Shown one piece after another: positions 50,168 through 58,026 of a DNA stretch of 64,000 nt. Source of the stretch: Solwaraspora sp. WMMD791 (lineage in GTDB: Bacteria > Actinomycetota > Actinomycetes > Mycobacteriales > Micromonosporaceae). The translations under genes were made by a program, and so were the position numbers. Every line of letters begins with the position of its first letter. Position 1 is the first letter of the stretch. The stretch lies in the NCBI RefSeq assembly GCF_029581195.1, contig NZ_CP120737.1, positions 62,001-126,000 of the forward strand, in the 5' to 3' direction. Under the pieces are notes generated by a model. It searched no databases, had not been told where the DNA came from, and saw only the letters and a list, made by a program, of their open reading frames with translations.

Positions 50168-50193
50168 GGTTGCCTCCCGGTCGCTTCCTCCGA

Positions 50194-50574
50194 TCATGGT
50201 GCTGATTGACGCTGAGACGGATAGGCGGCGGTCTCGACGAACTGTGCGACCGTGAGCAGGTCCCGCGTCCGGAAGTAGGCAACAGGGTCGTCATGCCACT
50301 GGTGTGTCGCAACGCGTTGTTGAAGCGCATCGATGGCGCTGATGAGCCGCTGGTGTTCGGCAGGTGTGAGTGTTCCTTCTGCTGCGAGGCAGGCGGTGAC
50401 GGCGGAGTCGACTTCTGCGGCGATCGGATCTGGCCAGGTCAGCAGGGTGGGCATGCGCCTGCGTTTCCAGAACGTCAAGGCGTGTAGGGCTGCTTGCTGT
50501 GGTGCGCCGCACCAGTGTCGGGGGCCGTGGTTCGGATTCGGATCTTTCGGCTTCGGGCTCCGCTGCCCCTTCAT
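50194..50574 (-). CDS. hypothetical protein, 126 residues
   Basis: Starts at ATG 50574 with a basic, proline-rich MKGQRSPKPKDPNPN, then HWCGAPQQAALHALTFWKRRR and a helical region (TPAEHQRLISAIDALQQRVATHQW, DDPVAYFRTRDLLTVAQFVETA). The composition is protein-like, with regular hydrophobic spacing. I recognise no family. The stop lies 27 bp before the UTRA gene on the same strand. Confidence 0.6.
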   Translation of the reverse strand: MKGQRSPKPKDPNPNHGPRHWCGAPQQAALHALTFWKRRRMPTLLTWPDPIAAEVDSAVTACLAAEGTLTPAEHQRLISAIDALQQRVATHQWHDDPVAYFRTRDLLTVAQFVETAAYPSQRQSAP

Positions 50575-50741
50575 GGCCCGGCCGCGAGTCGGAGGAAACC
50601 CCGGGTCGCGTGGAAGCCGATCGGTCGGTACAGCTGTACGCAGGATCGGAGCGCTGAGACGCGGCGTCGATGGGGTAGTGCTGGATCGCGTACGTGCCGG
50701 GCGTAGGCGTTGAAACTCACGTCGCTCGCTCACCCCTGCTG

Positions 50742-51464
50742 TCAGGCGGTCGTCGCCGGTGAGGTCGCGGCTTCCCAGAGGTGTTCAACGTGGTTGGCGT
50801 ACTGGTCGAAGAGTCCGCCGGGGCTGCGGCGGCGGACGTGCAGGGTGGGGGAGGCGTGTCCGAGTTGGTCGGCGAGGTGGGTGCTGACGAGGGCTTCGTC
50901 GTCGAAGACCCAGACGGACAGGCTGATGTGGCGGTCGGTGTGGCGTACCTGTGGGGTGGGTTCGATCTTGGCGAGTTCGGCGGTGGTGATGTCGATGCGG
51001 GTGGAGATCGACAGGGCGGCGTCTTCGATGCGTTCGCGGTCGCGGGTGACGGGTGAGTCCTTGTGGCCGAGGAGGAAGCGCAGGTCGAGCCCGGATACGG
51101 CCTTGTTGCGCAGGGTGGCTGTGATGCCGGGGACCTCGGTCCAGAGGAAGTAGGAGGTGTAGCCGGCGCACCAGATGCGGAACGTGGCGCGGTGGACGAG
51201 GTCGTTCCACAGCTCCCGGGGGACGGCTGAGCGTGTCGGCCATGCGGCGCGGATCTCCCGGTCGTATCCGCGTTTGACCAAGCCAGACCAGATCACGTCT
51301 TCATCTTCTCTCAACACCTGGGCGACCTGCGACCGGTGGCGGGGGTGGGGAACGCGACCGCCGAGCCACCGGGCGACGGTCTTGGGGTCGACGCCGACCT
51401 TGCCGGCCAGGGTCGCCGGTGTCATGCCGTTCCGGCTCATCGCCACATGCAGCGCTGTGTTCAT
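50742..51464 (-). CDS. XRE-family helix-turn-helix regulator
   Basis: A 240-residue protein. Residues about 4-58 are an XRE helix-turn-helix (HVAMSRNGMTPATLAGKVGVDPKTVARWLGG), followed by HPRHRSQVAQVL and DEDVIWSGL. The rest has the pattern FRIWCAGYTSYFLWTEVPGI, RFLLGHKDSPVTRDRERIEDA and ISLSVWVFDDEALVSTHLADQLGH seen in many actinomycete XRE proteins of unknown ligand. A palindrome with 8-bp arms lies 15 bp before the ATG at 51464, so autoregulation is likely. It is divergent from the three-gene small-protein operon. Confidence 0.88.
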   Translation of the reverse strand: MNTALHVAMSRNGMTPATLAGKVGVDPKTVARWLGGRVPHPRHRSQVAQVLREDEDVIWSGLVKRGYDREIRAAWPTRSAVPRELWNDLVHRATFRIWCAGYTSYFLWTEVPGITATLRNKAVSGLDLRFLLGHKDSPVTRDRERIEDAALSISTRIDITTAELAKIEPTPQVRHTDRHISLSVWVFDDEALVSTHLADQLGHASPTLHVRRRSPGGLFDQYANHVEHLWEAATSPATTA

Positions 51465-51478
51465 GGTTGATCACTCCT

Positions 51479-51498
51479 GGGACGTTTATGAACGTCCC
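51479..51498. promoter_or_regulatory. palindromic operator before the XRE gene
   Basis: GGGACGTT (51479-51486), a TATG centre and AACGTCCC (51491-51498) form perfect 8-bp arms 15 bp upstream of the XRE start and 94 bp before the divergent operon. A dimeric XRE regulator could control both directions here. Confidence 0.6.
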
Positions 51499-51591
51499 TA
51501 GGTTACCTGACGTAGAGGTCCCGGCATCCCCTCCACACAGGAAGAGTCCACAACAGATCCTTCAACAGTCCTCCCCACGAAGGAGAAGCTC

Positions 51592-52065
51592 TTGACCAGG
51601 AACCAGAGCCCTCGCAGTAGGTATGGCGGGTTGCCGTACGTCGTTCGCAATGCAGGTCCGACGCCGAACCGGCCACCGTTGCCGCGACGGACGCCGGGCC
51701 AGACGGACATCGGGCGTGATCCGCGTTTCCGGCTGTTGGCCGCGCGTGGGGTGGCGTCTGCGCCGGATGCCGAGCGTCCGGTTGTTGACGCCGAGCAGGT
51801 GGTGCTGGATGAGGTGGCGGCGGCGATGCGGAACCGGCCGGGCGTCGACGTGTTGGGCCGGGCGCGGGAGACGGTCGCCGAGCACATGCCGAGTCGGTTG
51901 GCGGAGTGTCGGGTGTGTGACGTGGCGGCGTTCTGCCCGCCGTTCACCAGCGCGTTGGCGGTGTTGGACCGGTGGGATCAGGTCAAGGCGCGTCGGGTGC
52001 GGGCGGTGTTGCAGTACGCCGGGCTCTGGCCGGACGGGTACGTCCATGACGGGCGGGACGACTGA
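51592..52065 (+). CDS. hypothetical protein with cysteine motif, 157 residues
   Basis: TTG 51592 is preceded by AAGGAG with 6-base spacing. A basic proline-rich N-terminus (MTRNQSPRSRYGGLPYVV) leads to a helical C-terminal part with ECRVCDVAAFCPPF, whose three cysteines could bind metal. The family is not recognised. It is the first gene of a small operon divergent from the XRE regulator; its TGA overlaps the next ATG (TGATG). Confidence 0.65.
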   Translation: MTRNQSPRSRYGGLPYVVRNAGPTPNRPPLPRRTPGQTDIGRDPRFRLLAARGVASAPDAERPVVDAEQVVLDEVAAAMRNRPGVDVLGRARETVAEHMPSRLAECRVCDVAAFCPPFTSALAVLDRWDQVKARRVRAVLQYAGLWPDGYVHDGRDD

Positions 52066-52436
52066 TGGCCGACGGGGAACTCCTGCGGGTCGGTGACACC
52101 CTGCATCTCGGTAAGGCCGACTGGGTGTTCGGCGACCGGTCGATGACGGTCCGGGTCTCCGACATCCGGTACGGCCTCGATGACGGCGATTCCCCGGTGG
52201 TCGGCGTCCTTGCCACGATCACGTTGGCGGGGCGGGACGGGCGGATGGCTGCGATCGGCGTCTACAAGTCGGCGTTGACCCGTCCCGGTGTGTTGCAGCG
52301 GCACCGGCCGCCCAACGGTGTCGACCCCTTCCCGGCCGCGCGCCCGTACGACCCGCCCGTCGTTTCTGTGAGCCGGGGTCGGGCCGGTGGCGGCAACCAC
52401 CAGCCCGACCCCATTCCAACCTGCGATGGAAGGTAG
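52065..52436 (+). CDS. hypothetical protein, 123 residues
   Basis: Translationally coupled to the upstream gene. The first 70 residues look like a small beta-barrel (LLRVGDTLHLGKADWVFG, MTVRVSDIRYG, VVGVLATITLAGRDGR), followed by a low-complexity Pro/Arg tail. I do not recognise the family. The stop is 6 bp before the next small gene. Confidence 0.65.
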   Translation: MADGELLRVGDTLHLGKADWVFGDRSMTVRVSDIRYGLDDGDSPVVGVLATITLAGRDGRMAAIGVYKSALTRPGVLQRHRPPNGVDPFPAARPYDPPVVSVSRGRAGGGNHQPDPIPTCDGR

Positions 52437-52442
52437 CTGACC

Positions 52443-52568
52443 GTGGACGTTTGTGCCCTGACCAGTGCCGTGTTGCTTGGCTTCCTCGCCGGGCTGTTCT
52501 CGTTCAAGGTAAAGAGCCGCTGGTGCCCCCGCTGCGGCGAACTGACCACCACCCAACTGCCGCACTGA
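52443..52568 (+). CDS. 41-residue membrane peptide with CxxC zinc-ribbon half
   Basis: GTG 52443 follows GGAAGG by nine bases. The product has a single hydrophobic helix (VCALTSAVLLGFLAGLFSF), a basic KVKSR and then WCPRCGELTTTQLPH, one CxxC knuckle. It is very short but has a good ribosome-binding site and position at the end of the operon. It is probably a membrane-anchored small protein of unknown role. Confidence 0.6.
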   Translation: MDVCALTSAVLLGFLAGLFSFKVKSRWCPRCGELTTTQLPH

Positions 52569-52687
52569 CAAGTTTGGCCACGATCGACCAGCGACGGCGA
52601 ACGACTCCGCCGAATCCAACACGCAGCTACATCGGGTTGTGGGACGTTGAGCCGATCACGAAGAAAGCGGCGGCCGACCTGGGCGGC

Positions 52688-52834
52688 TCACGAGTAGACG
52701 TCCTTGCGGTGCCCCAAGGCGTGGATGGTCAGCTCGTCGCCGTCGAGACGGTATAGGACCTGATAGTCACCGACGCGTAGCCGGTGCCCTGATCCGTCGC
52801 GCATCTCGGTGGCATTCTGTGGTGCTGGGTTCAC
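52688..52834 (-). pseudogene. RelE/ParE-type toxin, N-terminally truncated
   Basis: GTG 52834 overlaps the antitoxin stop (GTGA) and opens a 48-residue frame reading NPAPQNATEMRDGSGHRLRV, then GDYQVLYRLDGDELTIHALG and HRKDVYS. This is the C-terminal half of a RelE/ParE mRNA-interferase, including the HRLRVGDYQVLY strand and the final HRKDVY. The N-terminal helices of the usual 85-90 residue toxin are missing, although the coupling to the antitoxin is intact. It is probably inactive; a shortened functional form cannot be ruled out. Confidence 0.7.
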
Positions 52835-53130
52835 GCAGCCTCACCGCCGGCACGGTCGGCTAGCAGCGCTTCGACCTCGCGAGGGTCGACCCCGAGCGAC
52901 TCCAGGGCCGCCGACAGTGGTACGAACTCTCCCTCGGCCCGGGATCGGGCGATCGTCGCGGCGTCCCGGCGGTCGCGGAACGCCTCGATCTCTTCCCACT
53001 CGTCGATGCCGATCAGCACGGCCACCGGCCGCTCGTACTTGGTGATGATGACCGGCTCGCCGGTCCGTTCCACGCCGTCCAGCACCCGACCCGCGCCGTC
53101 GCGGAACTCCCGCAGCGTAATCGTCGTCAT
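52831..53130 (-). CDS. Phd/YefM-type antitoxin
   Basis: A 99-residue antitoxin from ATG 53130. The N-terminal DNA-binding fold has the Phd/YefM pattern TLREFRDGAGRVLDGVERTG, then EPVIITKYERPVAVLIGIDEWEEI. The acidic C-terminus (GVDPREVEALLADRAGGEAA) would wrap the toxin. Three GTACCG repeats directly upstream are a likely self-operator. The toxin it should neutralise is truncated. Confidence 0.9.
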   Translation of the reverse strand: MTTITLREFRDGAGRVLDGVERTGEPVIITKYERPVAVLIGIDEWEEIEAFRDRRDAATIARSRAEGEFVPLSAALESLGVDPREVEALLADRAGGEAA

Positions 53131-53156
53131 GTACCGAACGGTACCGTGAGGTACCG
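53131..53156. promoter_or_regulatory. three GTACCG repeats at 10-bp spacing (antitoxin operator)
   Basis: GTACCG begins at 53131, 53141 and 53151, exactly one helical turn apart, starting at the base after the antitoxin start codon. The first two copies also form GTACCG-AA-CGGTAC. Antitoxin dimers binding side by side on one DNA face would repress the operon. Confidence 0.65.
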
Positions 53157-53208
53157 CTTTCTTCGGGAATCCGCCCGCAAGCGGTGCTGGCTTGAGCTGG
53201 GTTAGGAG

Positions 53209-53269
53209 GATCAGTTGACGAAAAACCGGGCGACGCGCCGGTGCCGTCCCGGTTTTTCGTCAACTGATC
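53209..53269 (-). terminator. 22-bp perfect inverted repeat after the pyrimidine operon
   Basis: The arms 53209-53230 and 53248-53269 are fully complementary, with a 17-base GC-rich loop. The arms contain GACGAAAAACCGGG and CCCGGTTTTTCGTC, giving a run of T after the GC stem in either direction. It lies 38 bp past the last gene of the operon (stop 53307) and before the antitoxin promoter. Confidence 0.75.
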
Positions 53270-53306
53270 ATGGTGAGTAGGTGCGCGGTCGGCTGCCCGC
53301 CTCGGC

Positions 53307-54446
53307 TCAGGCGCCGCCGGGGTTGAGGGTCACGGTCAGCGGGGTGAAGTCGGCCCCGGTCACGTCCACGCCGTCGGCCTTCGCCGCTTCGAGCGCCTGG
53401 TTGATGTAGTCGTTGGTGTAGGCCAACCCCTCCGGCTCGGCGGTCAGCACCGTCTGGCCGTCCTGGTTCTTCGTGGCCAGGGACAACTCGACGGTACGGG
53501 CCCAGTCCGCCTCGTCGATCAGCCCGATCCCGCCGGTCGACGGCCAGATCAGCTTGTTGACCTCGTTGACCTGCCACAGCTGGTGGCTGGCACCCAGCGT
53601 CGACCCGGCCGCGACGGAGAGATCCCGGCACTCCTCCGGGTTGTCCCGGCAGTACGCCCAGCCCTTGATCGTGCCGGTGAGGAACTTGACCGTCTGCTCC
53701 TGGTACGCCGGGTCGTCGAGCTTGGTGGTGTCGGCCCAGATGGCGTCCTGCAGCATCGCGGTCCCGACCTCGTTCCAGTCGAGCACCGTGAAATCGTCCG
53801 GCGTGTACAGCTCACCGGTGTCCGGGTTCTCCGCCTCCAGCAGCTGCGCGTACTCGTTGTAGCTCATCGCCTGGGCGGCGTCGATGTCGCCGCGCAGCAG
53901 CGCCTGCATGTCGAACTGCTGCTGCACCAGGGTCACGTCCGACCCCGGGTCCAGCCCGGCCTGGGTCATCGCGGCGAACAGTTCGAACTCGTTGCCGAAG
54001 CCCCAGTTGCCGACCTTCTTGCCACGCAGGTCCGCGGGGGAGCTGATGCCGGAGTCGGCGAACGCCACCTGGTAGGTGCCGGAGCGAGCGAAGATCTGCC
54101 CGACGTCGGTGATCTCGGCACCCTGTTCCCGCGACGCGAGCGCCTTCGGCACCCAGGCGATCGCGTAGTCGGCCTGCCCCTGGGCGAGCACCGTCTGCGG
54201 GACGATGTCCACCCCACCTTCGATCAGCTCGACGTCGAGCCCTTCCTCCTCGTAGAAGCCCTTCTCGACGGCCGCGATGTAGCCGGCGAACTGGGCCTGG
54301 AAGAACCACTGCAACTGGACCTTCACCGTGGTGGTGCCGTCGGTGGCACCACCACCGGCGTCCGGTTCGGCGTCCGCCGTACCGCAGGCGCTGATCAGCA
54401 GCGCGGCACCCGTCAGCGCCGCCGCGGCGGCCAACCGTCTTCTCAT
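53307..54446 (-). CDS. ABC substrate-binding lipoprotein (NMT1/THI5-like)
   Basis: A 379-residue solute-binding protein with a lipobox LISACG (Cys21). The mature part opens VKVQLQWFFQAQFAGYIAAVEKG, the hallmark of NMT1/THI5-like proteins that bind pyrimidines, thiamine precursors or similar rings. GKKVGNWGFGNEFELFAAM and FDMQALLRGDIDAAQAMSYNE are the typical ligand-loop areas. Its place in an operon with dihydropyrimidinase and ureidopropionase suggests uptake of a pyrimidine, hydantoin or ureido compound. It is the last gene of the operon, 77 bp after the permease. Confidence 0.9.
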   Translation of the reverse strand: MRRRLAAAAALTGAALLISACGTADAEPDAGGGATDGTTTVKVQLQWFFQAQFAGYIAAVEKGFYEEEGLDVELIEGGVDIVPQTVLAQGQADYAIAWVPKALASREQGAEITDVGQIFARSGTYQVAFADSGISSPADLRGKKVGNWGFGNEFELFAAMTQAGLDPGSDVTLVQQQFDMQALLRGDIDAAQAMSYNEYAQLLEAENPDTGELYTPDDFTVLDWNEVGTAMLQDAIWADTTKLDDPAYQEQTVKFLTGTIKGWAYCRDNPEECRDLSVAAGSTLGASHQLWQVNEVNKLIWPSTGGIGLIDEADWARTVELSLATKNQDGQTVLTAEPEGLAYTNDYINQALEAAKADGVDVTGADFTPLTVTLNPGGA

Positions 54447-54523
54447 GTCCGCTGTTCCTCCTGGTCGCGATGATGGAGCGGGGGACTACGGCGCGAGGAC
54501 GGGTGCGCCAGGGGAGGTGGGGG

Positions 54524-55288
54524 TCACGGGGTCTGGCCGGTGCGCCAGGGCATCGCGAGGCGTTCCAGCAGCAGGGTCGCCAGGTAGAAGACCAGGCCGA
54601 GCAGGCAGGCGCCGACGACGAACGCCCAGGCCCGGGGGTACGCGGTAAGCGACGCCGCCGAGGTGATCCGCGCCCCCAGCCCGTCCTGCAGCCCGCCGAA
54701 GTACTCGGCGACCACGGCCGCGATCACCGCCAACGACGACGCCTGCCGCAGCCCGGTGAAGACGAACGGCAGCGCGCCGGGCAGCCGGACCAGCCGGGCG
54801 AACGTCGCGCCGCTGGCGGCGTAGCTGTCCATCAGCTCCCGGTGGATCGGCTGCACCTGGCGCAGCCCGCGCAGCGTGTTGACGAAGACCGGGAAGAACG
54901 CGACCAGGCCGACCACGATCCGCCGTGGCACGCTGCTGGCCGCGTCGAACATGTTGTTGAGCACCGGGGCGAGCGCGATGATCGGCAGCGCGTTGACCAG
55001 CGCCGCCAGCGGCACCGACACCTCGCTGAGCAGCCGCAGCCGGCTGACCGCCAACGCCACCAGCACCCCGAGCGTCGCCCCGGCGAGCAGCCCGATCAGC
55101 GCGTTGGTGCCGCTGGCCAGCCCGGCGGTCAGCACCACCGTACGGCTGGCCCAGAACTGTTCGGCGATCGCCGACGGGGCCGGCAGCACGTACGAGGCGA
55201 CCCGGCCCAGCCGTACCGTCGCTTCCCACAGCGCCAGCCCGGCGAGCCCGACAGCGACCGGCGGCCCGGCCGCCCGCAACGATCTCAC
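54524..55288 (-). CDS. ABC permease of the pyrimidine-type transporter
   Basis: A 254-residue SsuC/TauC-type permease with about six helices. The EAA loop is ELMDSYAASGATFARLVRLPGALPFVFTGL (about 145-174), which contacts the ATPase. LVNALPIIALAPVLNNMFD is also typical. GTG 55288 overlaps the ATPase stop (GTGA). With the 301-residue permease it makes a heterodimeric channel. Confidence 0.88.
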   Translation of the reverse strand: MRSLRAAGPPVAVGLAGLALWEATVRLGRVASYVLPAPSAIAEQFWASRTVVLTAGLASGTNALIGLLAGATLGVLVALAVSRLRLLSEVSVPLAALVNALPIIALAPVLNNMFDAASSVPRRIVVGLVAFFPVFVNTLRGLRQVQPIHRELMDSYAASGATFARLVRLPGALPFVFTGLRQASSLAVIAAVVAEYFGGLQDGLGARITSAASLTAYPRAWAFVVGACLLGLVFYLATLLLERLAMPWRTGQTP

Positions 55289-56100
55289 GACGCCGCCGGC
55301 CCGGCTGCCGCCGATTCCACAGCCGGAGCGCCGGTGCCGCGCAGCGCCCGGCGGACCTCGGTGACGGCGGCGAAGAACTCCGCCGACTGCCGGGTCTGCT
55401 CGGTGCGCTCGCCGAGGTCGACGTCGACGACGGCGGTGATCCGACCCGGCCGGGCCGACATCACCACCACCCGGTCGGACAGGTACACCGCCTCGGAGAT
55501 CGAGTGGGTGACGAAGACGGTGCTGGTCGCGGTGCGGGCGCAGATGCCGAGCAGCTCGTCCTGCAGGCGTTCGCGGGTCATCTCGTCGAGGGCACCGAAC
55601 GGTTCGTCCATCAACAGCAACGGCGGGTGTACGGCGAGCGCCCGCGCGATCGCCACCCGCTGCTGCATGCCGCCGGAGAGCTGGGCCGGGTAGTGGCCGG
55701 CGAAGTCGGCCAACCCGACCAGGGCCAGCATCTCGTCGACCCGTTCCCGCCGCTGCGCCCGCCGGACCCCGCGCAACTCCAACGGCAGTTCGACGTTGCG
55801 CCGCACGGTCCGCCAGTCGAAGAGGCCGGCCTGCTGGAAGGCGATGCCGTACTCCTGGTCCAGTCTGGCCTGCCGGGCGGGCTTGCCGTTGACGGTGACC
55901 GTGCCGGCGGTCGGGGTGATCAGGTCGGCGATCAGCCGCAGCAGGGTGCTCTTGCCGCAGCCGGACGGCCCGATCAGCGACACGAACTCGCCCCGGCCGA
56001 TGGTCAGATCCACCCCGGTCAGCGCGGTGACCGCGTCGGCCCGGCCGGCGTTGAAGACCTTGTCGACTCCGCTGAGAGTCACCGCGTGTTCGGTGCTCAT
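55285..56100 (-). CDS. ABC ATPase of the pyrimidine-type transporter
   Basis: A 271-residue SsuB/TauB/ThiZ-type ATPase: Walker A GPSGCGKS (44-51), GIAFQQAGLFDWRTV Q-loop, signature LSGGMQQR, Walker B LLLMDEPFGALDEMTR and FVTHSISEAV switch. ATG 56100 overlaps the stop of the upstream permease (ATGA). A 25-residue Ala/Thr-rich tail ends the chain. Confidence 0.92.
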   Translation of the reverse strand: MSTEHAVTLSGVDKVFNAGRADAVTALTGVDLTIGRGEFVSLIGPSGCGKSTLLRLIADLITPTAGTVTVNGKPARQARLDQEYGIAFQQAGLFDWRTVRRNVELPLELRGVRRAQRRERVDEMLALVGLADFAGHYPAQLSGGMQQRVAIARALAVHPPLLLMDEPFGALDEMTRERLQDELLGICARTATSTVFVTHSISEAVYLSDRVVVMSARPGRITAVVDVDLGERTEQTRQSAEFFAAVTEVRRALRGTGAPAVESAAAGPAAS

Positions 56101-57002
56101 CCGGTCACCGCCACTCGCCGCTGGTGCCGCGTCAGCCCCAGCTCCAGCAGGGTCACCGTGGCGGCGACGACCAGGCCGAGCGCGGCGGCACCGAGGATCG
56201 CCGCGTACACCTTCGCCGGGGCGCTGGTCGCCTGCCGGGAGTACTCCAGGATCAGCCGGCCGATGCCGCCCCGGGTGCCGGTGGAGATCTCCCCGACGAC
56301 CGCGCCGACCACGGCGGCCGCCCCGGCCAGCCGCAGCGCCGGGAACAGGTACGGCAGCGCGGCCGGGGCCCGCAGCTTCCACAGGGTGCGCCACCAGCCG
56401 GCCGCGTAGCTGCGCATCAGCTCCACCCCGGCGGCCGGCGGCGACTGCAGGCCGCGCAGCATGCCGACGGCGACCGGGAAGAACGCCAGGTACGCGGCGA
56501 TCACCGCGACCGACATCCACGGCTGCCACGGGTAGGCACCGATCGACAGCCGCCCGCCCCAGCCGGCGATCACCGGGGCGAGGGCGACGAGCGGCACGGT
56601 CTGCGACAGCACCACGTACGGCAGCAGTCCCCGTTCGACGATCCGCAGCCGCTGCATCGCCACCGCCAGGATCAGCCCGACCAGCGTGCCGGCGGCGAAC
56701 CCGACGCCGGTCACCCCGAGGGTGAACAGGCAGGCGTCGACGACGACCCGCCACACCGGCTGGCCGGCGGCGACGTCGACGGCACCGAGGCCGGCGACCA
56801 CATCGGCCAGGTGCGGCATGGCGGCGTCGTCGGCGCGCGGCAGCAGCGGTACGCCGAACAGATCCGTACCGTCGGGGTCGCCGACCAGTTTGTAGCCTTC
56901 CCAGGCTGCGGCGGCGAGGGCGAGCGCCGCCAACGCGGCCCCGGCGACGCCGACCCGGCGCGCCCAGCCGCTGGTCGGGCCGATGGTCCGGCCGCTGGTC
57001 AA
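56097..57002 (-). CDS. ABC permease of the pyrimidine-type transporter
   Basis: A 301-residue permease with an N-terminal helix (VGVAGAALAALALAAAAW), a long periplasmic stretch and five further helices. The EAA loop is ELMRSYAAGWWRTLWKLRAPAALPYLFPAL. Its TTG start (57002) overlaps the stop of the LLM oxidoreductase gene (TTGA), showing that uptake and catabolism genes form one unit. Confidence 0.87.
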   Translation of the reverse strand: MTSGRTIGPTSGWARRVGVAGAALAALALAAAAWEGYKLVGDPDGTDLFGVPLLPRADDAAMPHLADVVAGLGAVDVAAGQPVWRVVVDACLFTLGVTGVGFAAGTLVGLILAVAMQRLRIVERGLLPYVVLSQTVPLVALAPVIAGWGGRLSIGAYPWQPWMSVAVIAAYLAFFPVAVGMLRGLQSPPAAGVELMRSYAAGWWRTLWKLRAPAALPYLFPALRLAGAAAVVGAVVGEISTGTRGGIGRLILEYSRQATSAPAKVYAAILGAAALGLVVAATVTLLELGLTRHQRRVAVTG

Positions 57003-58012
57003 GACGCGACCACCTGGCGGTACGCGGGGATGATCTGCTCGCCGTACGCGGCCAGGGTTTCCTGCTTGGCGTCGTGTTGCAGGTAGACGGCGAACTGGTC
57101 GACGCCGAGGTCACGTAGCTCGGCGAGCCGCCGCAGGTGCTCGTCGACCGGGCCGAGCAGGCAGAACCGGTCGACGATCTCGTCCGGTACGAAGTCGGTG
57201 TGGGTGTTGCCGGCCCGGCCGTGTTCGGCGTAGTCGTAGCCCTGGCGGCCGGCGATGTAGTCGGTGAGCACCTTCGGCACCGCGCTGCCGTCACCGCCGT
57301 AACGGGCGACGATGTCGGCGATGTGGTTGCCGACCATGCCGCCGAACCAGCGGGTCTGCTCCCGCTGGTGGGCCAGGTCGTCGCCGACGTAGGCGGGGGC
57401 GGCGACGCAGAAGGTGACCGCGTCCGGGTCACGGCCGGCCCGCTGCGCGGCGGCCCGGACCGCGCCGATCATCCAGGCGGCGATGTCCGGGTCGGCGAGC
57501 TGCAGGATGTAGCCGTCGCCGACCTCGCCGGCCAGGGCGAGCGCCTTCGGCCCGTACGCGGCGACCCACACCTCCAGCGCCCCGTCGCTGACCCACGGCA
57601 GGGTGATGTCCCGGTCGCGGTAGCGTACGGTCCGCCCGGCGGCCAGGTCACGGATGACGGTGACGCATTCGCGCAGCTCGGCGAGGGTGGTGGGGCGGGC
57701 ACCGAGGACCCGTACCGCCGAGTCGCCCCGGCCGATGCCGCAGACCGTGCGGTTGCCGTACATCTCGTTGAGGGTGGCGAACGTCGACGCGGTGACGGTC
57801 CAGTCCCGGGTGCTGGGGTTGGTCACCATCGGCCCGACCGTCACCGACGAGGTGGCGGCGAGGATCTGGCTGTAGATGACGAACGGCTCCTGCCACAGTA
57901 CGTGCGAGTCGAACGTCCACACGTGACTGAAGCCGGCCTGTTCGGCCTGCTGGGCCAGCGACACCAGCTCCCGGCCGGGCGGGTCACACTGGAACACGAC
58001 GCCGAAGTCCAT
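56999..58012 (-). CDS. LLM-class, probably F420-dependent, oxidoreductase
   Basis: A 337-residue TIM-barrel flavin/F420 enzyme: MDFGVVFQCDPPGRELVSLA at the start, FSHVWTFDSHVLWQEPF, TSSVTVGPMVTNPSTRDWTV, GNRTVCGIGRGDSAVRVLG and a final GVDQFAVYLQHDAKQETLAAY. It resembles the LLM subgroup often annotated as TIGR03842. The position between dihydropyrimidinase and the transporter suggests a redox step on a ring substrate, perhaps in place of dihydropyrimidine dehydrogenase, whose genes are absent here. That role is inference. GGGGG lies upstream of ATG 58012. Confidence 0.85.
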   Translation of the reverse strand: MDFGVVFQCDPPGRELVSLAQQAEQAGFSHVWTFDSHVLWQEPFVIYSQILAATSSVTVGPMVTNPSTRDWTVTASTFATLNEMYGNRTVCGIGRGDSAVRVLGARPTTLAELRECVTVIRDLAAGRTVRYRDRDITLPWVSDGALEVWVAAYGPKALALAGEVGDGYILQLADPDIAAWMIGAVRAAAQRAGRDPDAVTFCVAAPAYVGDDLAHQREQTRWFGGMVGNHIADIVARYGGDGSAVPKVLTDYIAGRQGYDYAEHGRAGNTHTDFVPDEIVDRFCLLGPVDEHLRRLAELRDLGVDQFAVYLQHDAKQETLAAYGEQIIPAYRQVVAS

Positions 58013-58026
58013 CTGGCGTACCCCCT

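Noticed and set aside
52451-52756. Plus-strand 101-codon frame over the 41-residue gene and the truncated toxin
   Set aside because: It lacks a good ribosome-binding site and is explained by the overlapping small gene and the minus-strand toxin remnant.
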